This document shows positions 1 to 10,181 of a DNA stretch of 64,000 bases, one piece after another. Where the stretch lies: the NCBI RefSeq assembly GCF_022267325.1, contig NZ_JAIZBG010000001.1, positions 1,120,001-1,184,000 on the forward strand, given 5' to 3'. The stretch is from Leptospira sanjuanensis (GTDB lineage: Bacteria > Spirochaetota > Leptospiria > Leptospirales > Leptospiraceae). Both the position numbers and the translations under genes were made by a program. The notes under the pieces are model-generated. The model did not search any database and was not told where the DNA came from. It worked only from the letters and a program-made list of their open reading frames with translations. The number at the start of each line of letters is the position of its first letter. Position 1 is the first letter of the stretch.

Positions 1-1
1 T

Positions 2-1873
<1,872 letters not shown>

Positions 1874-2785
1874 TTGGCCGTGGGTCTCAGTAATTTATTG
1901 TCAATAGTGACGGGATTGCTTCACTTTTTATTCGGCGTTTATACGTTCCGATTAAAAGGGAATCGTATTGTTCAGAATTATTTTCTACTTTTAAATTTTG
2001 AATTATCCTTATGGTTACTGATTCAAGGCTTTCGAGTCTTGGTTCCGCTTGAATACCGCAATTTGGCGCTCAATCTGAATTTTATACCGATCTTGTTCGT
2101 TCCATTTACCCTGTATGTTCTTTGTAAAAAATTGGAAAACTCGGAAAGCAGGATTCCTATTTGGGCCTCCTTGATCGCCTTTGTTGGGTTAGGTTATTTT
2201 GTCTTCAACTGCGTAACGCAAAGAATGGCGAATATGAAGGATCAAGAAAAATTCGTTTATGAGATAAACGTAAATTATCATTTATACGTTTTATATCTGA
2301 TATTTTGGACCGGACTTTCAATTTTCGAAGTCTCGCACAAGATGCTCAGAAAGAGAGGTGATTTTAGAGTCAGGCTGTTTTTTTTCCTGATTGGAGCAAT
2401 TTTAGCCTTACATAGTACCACTTTCTTCGTATATATTCTTCCGCTTTTCGGAATCTTTAAGCCGTGGTTGTCGTCCATCGGACTTCTTATTTCTTGTCTC
2501 TTTTGGGGAATCGCAATATTGCATTTCGATGCCTTCGAAATTAAAGCGAAAATTATCGGCGGCGCCGACGTTCCTTTGATCCATAAGGCCGCGTCTTGGA
2601 GTTTCTTGAGAATTTTAGCTAGGCTTGATCCGATGCGCTTTATTCAAAAAAGTTCGAAAGAAAAAGCTGCGATTACGAAGGAAATACTGATTCAAGATTA
2701 TGATCTGACTTCCAAATCGGGTGAGTTGTCCGTCGATAAACGAGCGGAACTACTTTCCAAAAAGTTCGGAAAGTATTTTAAATAA
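1874..2785 (+). CDS. Orphan seven-helix membrane protein
   Basis: A 303-residue protein with about seven hydrophobic helices between residues 5 and 235, followed by a charged cytoplasmic tail of about 70 residues. The 7TM block resembles the N-terminal membrane sensors that in Leptospira and other bacteria precede histidine kinase, cyclase or AraC output domains. Here no kinase, GGDEF or HTH domain follows; the tail is Lys/Glu rich and shows no catalytic motif. An in-frame stop at 1868 limits the start: TTG at 1874 or GTG at 1880 are the options, and neither has a clear Shine-Dalgarno sequence. Function is unknown. It could be a stand-alone sensor or a shortened relative of a signalling protein. 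Confidence 0.6.
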   Translation: MAVGLSNLLSIVTGLLHFLFGVYTFRLKGNRIVQNYFLLLNFELSLWLLIQGFRVLVPLEYRNLALNLNFIPILFVPFTLYVLCKKLENSESRIPIWASLIAFVGLGYFVFNCVTQRMANMKDQEKFVYEINVNYHLYVLYLIFWTGLSIFEVSHKMLRKRGDFRVRLFFFLIGAILALHSTTFFVYILPLFGIFKPWLSSIGLLISCLFWGIAILHFDAFEIKAKIIGGADVPLIHKAASWSFLRILARLDPMRFIQKSSKEKAAITKEILIQDYDLTSKSGELSVDKRAELLSKKFGKYFK

Positions 2786-2944
2786 TTTTCGAACTTTTAC
2801 CTTCTTCGCGCTCCTTTCGATATCGATTTACTCTTAGCTAGAATCCGTCAAGAGGTTCGATCGTTGATGTTGCCTCATTTAAGCTTGAAAAATACGATTT
2901 CTCTAATAGTATGTACTGGTTGTATAGATTTCGATGTAGATAAA

Positions 2945-3478
2945 ATGATATATTCGTTTAAATCCCTTCTCTTTCTTTCATTCATCATTTTTGCGTTCAC
3001 GAGTTCCGTAAATGGAGAAGAAAATAAAAGTTCCGAAACGAACTCGGCTCCCGGTAAATTCGGAATCGGAATCAGTTTATTCGGACCAACCGGCTTGACC
3101 GGCAAGTATTGGATGGACGACAAAAAATCTTTCGAAGCGGGACTCGGATTTAGCGCGTTCGGTAACGGAAGATTTCACTTTCATGGAGTTTTTCTTTATA
3201 ACTTCGCTTCTTTAAACGAATCGGTCGGTTTTTATGGCGGCATCGGCGGGGTAGCGGAAGAAAAACATTACCGGGAAAAAGAAAGGGTAGGACGTGGCAG
3301 ATTTATTGAGACCGAGGGGTATGAAACTTCTTTCGGCGCTCGCTTGCCGGTCGGTTTGTCTTGGAGATCGCAGGATAAGAAATTCGAGTTATCCGGAGAA
3401 GTCTATCTCAATGTTTTTTTTCTCGGAAGGGGAGGCGCCGATCTCGGTCTGGTTTTTGCCGGTAGAATTTATCTTTAG
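2945..3478 (+). CDS. Exported small beta-barrel-like protein
   Basis: About 177 residues from the preferred ATG. The first 24 residues form a classical signal peptide (Lys near the start, Leu/Phe/Ile core, cleavage near VNG/EE). The mature part has alternating hydrophobic strands, Gly/aromatic richness and the motif GISLFGPTGLTGKYW, typical of small outer-membrane barrel proteins, and it ends in an alternating strand (FAGRIYL). An upstream TTG/ATG pair at 2864/2867 with a weak AGAGG would add 26 residues that do not look like a leader, so the internal start is preferred. No function can be assigned beyond probable outer-membrane location. The gene stands alone. Confidence 0.6.
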   Translation: MIYSFKSLLFLSFIIFAFTSSVNGEENKSSETNSAPGKFGIGISLFGPTGLTGKYWMDDKKSFEAGLGFSAFGNGRFHFHGVFLYNFASLNESVGFYGGIGGVAEEKHYREKERVGRGRFIETEGYETSFGARLPVGLSWRSQDKKFELSGEVYLNVFFLGRGGADLGLVFAGRIYL

Positions 3479-3688
3479 TTAAGACGTCCGATTTATTTCG
3501 ACAGAAATACTGCGATTTCATTTCGATGGATCCTTTCGAATATCTCTTTCCAACCTTTTCTAAACGATCACAGGATTAAAAATTTTTTTGGATTGAAATA
3601 GTTTTATATAAAATCATAAGCTATATGAAAACGTTTCCATAATTGGAATGGAAAGAGCCGCCGTTGATTATCTTGAATAGGAGAAGCC

Positions 3689-4126
3689 ATGAAATATTTC
3701 GAAGATTTGCAAGTGGGAGAAACTTTTGAGTTGGGGAGTTATACCTTATCGAAGGATGAAATTTTGGAATTTGCCGCGAAATACGATCCGCAACCGTTTC
3801 ATATCGACGAAGAGAAGGCGAAAGAGTCCATATACGGAGCCTTGATCGCTTCCGGTTGGCAGACGACGGCCGTTTATATGAAGTTATTTGTCGAAAATCT
3901 AATGAATCGAGCGCATGGAATGGGGTCTCCCGGTTTGGAGGAATTGAAATGGAAACGTCCCGTTTTTGCCGGCGACACCTTGCGGGGAAGATTTAGTATA
4001 TTAGAAAAAAGTAAATTTAGAGCTAATTTGGGACTCGTAATGGGAAAGAACGAGCTGGTTAATCAAAACGAAGAAGTGGTTATGACCTTCAAAGGGAAGA
4101 TGCTGTTCTTAAAAAGAGAAATCTAA
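3689..4126 (+). CDS. MaoC-family dehydratase / enoyl-CoA hydratase-like
   Basis: A 145-residue single hot-dog domain protein of typical MaoC length. It starts FEDLQVGETF, and residues 35-45 carry the hydratase signature YDPQPFHID with the catalytic Asp and His, followed by the substrate-binding GALIASGWQT segment. MaoC-type enzymes hydrate 2-enoyl-CoA to (R)-3-hydroxyacyl-CoA or act on related acyl thioesters in the cytoplasm; the substrate here is unknown. A strong Shine-Dalgarno (AGGAG) lies a few bases before the ATG. The gene is monocistronic and ends before a hairpin at 4191-4219. Confidence 0.9.
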   Translation: MKYFEDLQVGETFELGSYTLSKDEILEFAAKYDPQPFHIDEEKAKESIYGALIASGWQTTAVYMKLFVENLMNRAHGMGSPGLEELKWKRPVFAGDTLRGRFSILEKSKFRANLGLVMGKNELVNQNEEVVMTFKGKMLFLKREI

Positions 4127-4190
4127 GATTCGTATTGTTGCTAAGAAACTGAGATCCGAAGTTTTAAAAAGAAATTTTGCGGAGTTTTGT

Positions 4191-4219
4191 CGAGATTTTC
4201 CGTACTTAAGAAAATCTCG
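4191..4219 (+). terminator. Hairpin downstream of the MaoC gene
   Basis: Perfect 10-bp arms CGAGATTTTC and GAAAATCTCG enclose a 9-nt loop, 65 bp after the MaoC stop. There is no long poly-T tract, so this is a candidate rather than a classical intrinsic terminator. Confidence 0.4.
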
Positions 4220-4321
4220 GTTCGCTTCTAAATATTGAGAACGTTGTCCGCAATTCGGTCGGCTTAATTTGAAAAATAATTGAAATCAAAATTATGCCCT
4301 TGGGCTAGTCATTCGTAAAAT

Positions 4322-4347
4322 GCGCGGTTGTCGTTTAACGATCCGCG
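4322..4347 (-). terminator. Hairpin downstream of the SRPBCC operon
   Basis: GC-rich arms GCGCGG and CCGCGC plus an inner TCGTT/AACGA stem form a hairpin just past the end of the minus-strand SRPBCC gene. Read on the minus strand it is followed by ATTTTA, which fits a weak intrinsic terminator. Confidence 0.45.
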
Positions 4348-4359
4348 CGAAATCGGAAA

Positions 4360-4830
4360 TCAATTCATATCGTCGATCTTGATGTCATCGGGTGCGGGTT
4401 GGCCTTTTCCGTTTTCTATCAAACTCTTAAGACTCAAAAGAAAGACCGCCCATTTCATACTACAATGTGCGGTGAACTCACTTTCGGTTTTCCAGTCTTG
4501 ATGTCGAAAGTGAACGAGGGTCATCGCTGCTCCATCGGGCGCGGTACCTGCGCGTAGATCGAAATCAACATGCGAACCGACCCAATCCTCCGGTCCGTTG
4601 ACACATTCCCATAACACCCGAGCCGGAGTCGATTCTTGAACTTTCATATCAAAGAAACCTTTTTCACCAAACGTAAAACGAATCGCATCTCCTACCGCCG
4701 AAACTCCTCCTGAAAACGCGCCTTCCACTTGTCTTGTCCACCAATTCGCAAGACCGGCTTGAGTCGTTAACGCTTGAGTTACTTCGTTTGCTCCGGCTCG
4801 AATGCCGACTTTGTGGTAAATTCCATTCAT
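4360..4830 (-). CDS. SRPBCC (AHSA1-like) domain protein, second of operon
   Basis: A 156-residue single-domain protein of the SRPBCC/START-like fold, AHSA1 group. The N-terminal beta strand HKVGIRAGANEV, the ALTTQAGLANWW helix and the C-terminal long helix with FLLSLKSLIENGKG fit the family, which forms a helix-grip fold with a hydrophobic pocket. The ligand is unknown. A good AAGGAG lies 6 nt before the ATG. It lies 51 bp after another SRPBCC gene and downstream of an ArsR regulator, a very common bacterial arrangement in which the repressor controls the ligand-binding proteins. No catalytic residues can be named. Confidence 0.85.
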   Translation of the reverse strand: MNGIYHKVGIRAGANEVTQALTTQAGLANWWTRQVEGAFSGGVSAVGDAIRFTFGEKGFFDMKVQESTPARVLWECVNGPEDWVGSHVDFDLRAGTAPDGAAMTLVHFRHQDWKTESEFTAHCSMKWAVFLLSLKSLIENGKGQPAPDDIKIDDMN

Positions 4831-4881
4831 ACTATTCTCCTTTTTGTTTTCTCTTCCGGCCTCGCCGATAAAGACTTTGTT

Positions 4882-5358
4882 TTACTCTTCGCTTACGTAC
4901 CACGTTTCGAGCCCGTTGAGAATGTTCGTCCAGCCGCCGTGATGCATTTCGATTTCTTTTCGATCCGCTAAACGTTCGTGAGTCAGCGTTACGAGAGTTT
5001 GCGGTTTGTTTTTTGCGCCGTTCGTGCCGGTGATCGTCACGGAAGGCAACGCGGTGAATGTAACGGTGACTAACGTTTCCCGATGGCCTGTCGCGTGCGA
5101 GCGCCATGTGAAAACGAGTTTTGTGGGTTCGTCGATCGTTATATATTCCCCTTCGTGCGGTAAGACTTTACCGTCGAGAGTCATGTCGATGCGGAATTTT
5201 CCGCCGGGTCGCGGATCGATCGTTACCGATTCGATTCCGATTTCTTCTCCGGATAGGAACCAACTTGAAAATTCTTTTTCTTGTAACCAAGCTCGAAAGA
5301 GTCGAGAAGGTTCCGCGTTAATTTTTTTTTCTATTTTTAGGACGGGTGTGGTCATCAT
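4882..5358 (-). CDS. SRPBCC (AHSA1-like) domain protein, first of pair
   Basis: A 158-residue SRPBCC/AHSA1 protein. The segments KKINAEPSRLFRAWLQEKEF, IDPRPGGKFRIDM and the C-terminal HHGGWTNILNGLE are hallmarks of the Aha1-like group of helix-grip proteins. A GAGGAG sequence places the start at the ATG at 5358 (or the adjacent ATG at 5355) rather than four codons earlier. The start overlaps the 3' end of the upstream ArsR gene by about 40 bp, so translation is probably coupled. Its likely job is binding a small hydrophobic molecule under control of the ArsR protein; the ligand is unknown. Confidence 0.85.
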   Translation of the reverse strand: MMTTPVLKIEKKINAEPSRLFRAWLQEKEFSSWFLSGEEIGIESVTIDPRPGGKFRIDMTLDGKVLPHEGEYITIDEPTKLVFTWRSHATGHRETLVTVTFTALPSVTITGTNGAKNKPQTLVTLTHERLADRKEIEMHHGGWTNILNGLETWYVSEE

Positions 5359-5695
5359 CTTGCTCCTCAATGAATGCTTCTAATTTATCCAATTTGTTAC
5401 TCCAGAATTCTTGATGATAGGTAAGCCAGGCGAATGCTTCCGAAAGAGAACGATTTTGCAGTTCCAAACGAATGCTACGGCCGTCTTCCGGCGTGCGCAC
5501 CTTGCGAACAAGTCCCGCAGCGGCCAGAACATCGATATGCTTTGCAACCCCCGCAAAGGACATCGAGAAGGGCTCCGCAAGTTCCGAGATGGTGAGCGAG
5601 CCTTTTCGCAAACGTACCAGCATTTGACGTCTCGAATGATCGGAGAGCGCTGCAAATACCCGGTCGAGTTTCTGTTCTTTTTTTAATTCAACCAT
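5318..5695 (-). CDS. ArsR-family transcriptional regulator
   Basis: A 125-residue winged-helix protein. VFAALSDHSRRQML (about residues 13-26) is the classical ArsR N-terminal helix, and the recognition region LAEPFSMSFAGVAKHIDVL (about 40-58) is the helix-turn-helix, followed by a wing around EDGRS. It lacks the CxC metal motif of metal-sensing ArsR members and belongs to the group paired with SRPBCC/AHSA1 genes. It heads an operon with two such genes. The ATG lies inside a palindrome, and a sigma-70-like promoter sits immediately upstream, so autoregulation is likely. No Shine-Dalgarno precedes the ATG, which suggests a leaderless message. Confidence 0.9.
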   Translation of the reverse strand: MVELKKEQKLDRVFAALSDHSRRQMLVRLRKGSLTISELAEPFSMSFAGVAKHIDVLAAAGLVRKVRTPEDGRSIRLELQNRSLSEAFAWLTYHQEFWSNKLDKLEAFIEEQDDDHTRPKNRKKN

Positions 5696-5752
5696 TCGGT
5701 TGAATATATGGCAGCTCGTTTTTTTGTCAATTGTTAAACTATTGGGTTGAAT
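5686..5752 (-). promoter_or_regulatory. Promoter and operator of the arsR-SRPBCC operon
   Basis: On the minus strand a perfect -35 TTGACA (5725-5730) and a -10 TATATT (5703-5708) are separated by 16 bp. This puts the transcription start near 5696, next to the ATG at 5695. An 8-bp inverted repeat ATTCAACC/GGTTGAAT with a 4-bp spacer (5686-5705) covers the start codon and part of the -10. A third copy of the half-site GGTTGAAT lies at 5745-5752, upstream of the -35. This fits repression by ArsR binding over its own promoter. Confidence 0.6.
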
Positions 5753-5842
5753 ACTTGTTTTGGTGAATTACGATTTTTTTTAAGTAAGCGCCTAAACAAC
5801 CGCACCTTTTTCTAATCGTATAAATGTTGTAAACTGTCTTTG

Positions 5843-6120
5843 ATGAAAAAAACGAAAATAGATTGGCCCAAAGAGTTTGATGACTTTTCAAAGAGTGGAC
5901 TTTCCCAGCCTCAGTATTGTAAAGAAAGACACCTCAAATACACGACGTTTCGATATCATTGGGAGAGACGTTCTAAGCATTCAGAGAAGAACGACTTTGT
6001 AGAAATTCCTCCTTCCTCGACAAATTCTCAGTCATTGGTAGAAGCCGAATTTTTGACCCTAAAGATAGATACGTCGGGGAAGGCATCGCTCCAAGTAAAC
6101 GTTCAGTTTAGTTTAGGACG

Positions 6121-6130
<10 letters not shown>
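5843..6130 (+). CDS. tnpA: IS66 accessory protein TnpA (copy 1)
   Basis: A 95-residue protein at the first position of an IS66 element. Its helical N-terminus includes DFSKSGLSQPQYCKERHLKY, resembling the short helix-turn-helix start of IS66 TnpA proteins that bear an FxxSGLS(Q/R)xxYC-type motif. TnpA is needed with TnpB for transposition in this family, but its biochemical role is unsettled. The ATG at 5843 is chosen over the adjacent TTG. Its 3' end overlaps tnpB by 10 bp. Confidence 0.85.
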
Positions 6131-6471
<341 letters not shown>

Positions 6472-6511
6472 TGTTTGACTCAAGAAAAGAAAGTATTAAG
6501 ACTGAATCCGA

Positions 6512-8089
<1,578 letters not shown>

Positions 8090-8101
8090 GCGGTTACTTT
8101 T

Positions 8102-8638
8102 TTAATGAGAAATGGATGCTGATTTTCTTTTGGATACTGTCTTAAAAGTTTCGCACAATTTAATTTCGAGAGGTCGGATTCTCCATTTGTCGATTTGAAC
8201 AAAGACTTTTTGATTGAGTTTGCCGATCGTTGACGGTGAGATCTTGGTTCCCCAAAGACTTTCGTGATGTCCTCGACTCTTCGAACCGAACCCCCCGCAA
8301 GATACATCTCCATGAGAGCTTCTTCTACGGAACTCTCCCTGCGTTTGTATCTTTCGATGATTGCCGACTCGAACGTAATTGTCCTAAGTTTCGGAACTTT
8401 TAACTTTACTTTTCCAGCTTTTGTTTCGAAGTTTCTATTATACGAACCCGCTAGTGTATCTCTACTCGATCCGGATTCCTTTCATACTTGGAGGCTTGGT
8501 AGAGTTTGTCTGCGTCTAAGAGAGCGTTCAGTGTTTCTTCCAGTATCTCCTCTTACGAGTTCGCTCAAGTCTTTCCCCGAGTTGAGCCTCATCCGCTTGG
8601 ATTACTTTCAGGTGCGATTTTTCTTCTTCTGCCCTCAT
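8102..8638 (-). pseudogene. Frameshifted, truncated IS256 (mutator) family transposase
   Basis: Read on the minus strand from an ATG at 8638 with AAGGAG upstream, the translation begins MRAEEEKSHLKVIQADEAQL, typical of IS256-group transposases. After a frameshift, fragments read LEETLNALLDADKLYQASKY; then, in another frame, AGKVKLKVPKLRTITFESA and EMYLAGGSVRRVEDI; and after one more shift WGTKISPSTIGKLNQK. Everything C-terminal of this, including most of the catalytic core, is missing. At least three frame changes and stop codons make it non-functional. The IS66 copy 1 insertion lies directly at its 3' end. Confidence 0.8.
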
Positions 8639-8773
8639 GGGGGTTCTCCTTCTTCTTGAATTTGTTTGGTCACAATCTCAATCGGCAAGGAGAGCCTTCT
8701 CGTTTATTCGTAAATGTGCGAAAAAGTTAGGAAATTATCGCTTCTTTTTTTGCTTTTAATATTCCTGATTCTT

Positions 8774-9469
8774 TCAAAGAGGGCGATAACTCCAAAAGAA
8801 AAATAAGAATATAGCGAATAAAGGTAGGAACCAAGTTAAGAAACTTCGGCCTATATTTTGCTCGAATACGGTTTTCGACATTCTAATAAAGCTGATCGTT
8901 TGCAGAAAGATTCCCGCAATTAAAAATAAGCTTACAAATCCTAAAAACAGAATCATATAATAAATATCTCTCTTAGCTGAACTCGGCATTATCGTAAAAA
9001 AGAATAAAATCGGAAAAAGAGATAGGAGAATATATACGTTACTCGAAACAACTAACGAAACACATTTTCGGAAATTTACGTTTTTTTCTCCGAAAACTCT
9101 AACGGTTAAAAAAGTTCCGATACTAAAATAGAGTTCGAAAACGATCAAAAAGAACGCGAAGAAAAATATATTGTAGGGGAATGCATTTAGTAGATACAAA
9201 AAGACAGAAATCTTTCCTTCTACAAGATAACCTCTCATAATCTGAGAATACTCCACCAAGTAAGAGAGATTAAACATTGAGAGAATAAGATTAACAACTA
9301 TATAGAGTGCGATAAAGCTGATGTGTGTTTTGATCGTAGATCTAAAAAAAGCACTTCCGTCGATTTCGTTAATTCGGTTAGGGAAAAGATGAAATTCAAC
9401 GGTTTTCCTTATTTCCCTTTTAAATATGTTATCCGCTAGGAATTCTTTAAATTTATCCAGTAACTTCAT
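8774..9469 (-). CDS. Polytopic membrane protein closing the RND operon
   Basis: A 231-residue protein with an amphipathic start (about residues 1-45, charged) and five or six hydrophobic helices from residue 48 to the C-terminus, ending in WSYRPL. No catalytic motif is visible. The layout, with a soluble N-terminus and a Phe-rich helix bundle, loosely recalls Yip1/DUF-type membrane proteins, but no family is assigned. It begins one base after the stop of the MORN-repeat gene, with GAAGGA as ribosome-binding site, and is the last gene of a nine-gene operon. A structural or assembly role for the efflux system is an inference from position only. Confidence 0.65.
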   Translation of the reverse strand: MKLLDKFKEFLADNIFKREIRKTVEFHLFPNRINEIDGSAFFRSTIKTHISFIALYIVVNLILSMFNLSYLVEYSQIMRGYLVEGKISVFLYLLNAFPYNIFFFAFFLIVFELYFSIGTFLTVRVFGEKNVNFRKCVSLVVSSNVYILLSLFPILFFFTIMPSSAKRDIYYMILFLGFVSLFLIAGIFLQTISFIRMSKTVFEQNIGRSFLTWFLPLFAIFLFFFWSYRPL

Positions 9470-9470
9470 T

Positions 9471-10181
9471 TTATTTTCCTTCTTGACTTTCCCTATCGTT
9501 CTTCCAATTACCTTTGAATATTATTTTTCCAAGAGAATCTTTAAAGATTCCAAAACCGTTTCTTTTACCCGCTCGCCAAGAGCCGATATAAATGTTTCCA
9601 TCCGGATAGATAAAGGCGCCGCTCCCGTCGTAAATTCGACCTTCTTTATAAACTCCGTTTAGCTTTGTTCCATCGGCTAAGATTAAAGTGCCTGCACCGT
9701 CCGGTTCGTCATCATTCCATTGTGCGCTCAGGATTGTTCCATCCTGCCAAACGAACATGCCTAATCCGTGTTTTTTATTATTAACAAAAGAACCTGAATA
9801 AGCTGAGCCATCGGGATATCGATATTGCCCTCTTCCGTGTTTGACGCCATGTCGCCACTCGCCTTTATAGAAATGCCCGTCATCGTTTTTAAATAATCCA
9901 TACCCGTCCGGATGGGAATTCTTTACATAGCCTTCGTAATATGCCCCATTTCTGTATTGCATTTTTGCAAAGCCGTTTTCACAATCTCCGGCAAGGCATT
10001 TATATTTCGTATAGTTTAAAATTGCTGTTACTACTATAAATAAGATCAATAAAGAAAGAGTTATTGCGGAATATTTACCAATTTTTGTGCTGACAAACTT
10101 AAGGAATCTTCCTGGAAGTTTGAAAAAGGCGGTTTTTAATTTTAAAATTATTTTTTTGGAAATCAATTTTATTTCCTCCAA
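9471..10181 (-). CDS. Membrane-anchored MORN-repeat protein
   Basis: A 236-residue protein. Residues 1-38 are basic and helical, about 39-58 form one transmembrane helix, and the rest consists of six or seven MORN repeats of about 22-23 residues with the pattern YxGxWxxGxxHGxGxxxYPDG (for example YKGEWRHGVKHGRGQYRYPDG). MORN repeats form an elongated beta sheet used for lipid or protein binding. The positive-inside rule suggests that the basic N-terminus is cytoplasmic and the repeats periplasmic. The start overlaps the end of an RND permease gene by 13 bp, implying coupled translation and a possible direct role with the pump. A MORN protein in an efflux operon is unusual. Confidence 0.85.
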   Translation of the reverse strand: MEEIKLISKKIILKLKTAFFKLPGRFLKFVSTKIGKYSAITLSLLILFIVVTAILNYTKYKCLAGDCENGFAKMQYRNGAYYEGYVKNSHPDGYGLFKNDDGHFYKGEWRHGVKHGRGQYRYPDGSAYSGSFVNNKKHGLGMFVWQDGTILSAQWNDDEPDGAGTLILADGTKLNGVYKEGRIYDGSGAFIYPDGNIYIGSWRAGKRNGFGIFKDSLGKIIFKGNWKNDRESQEGK

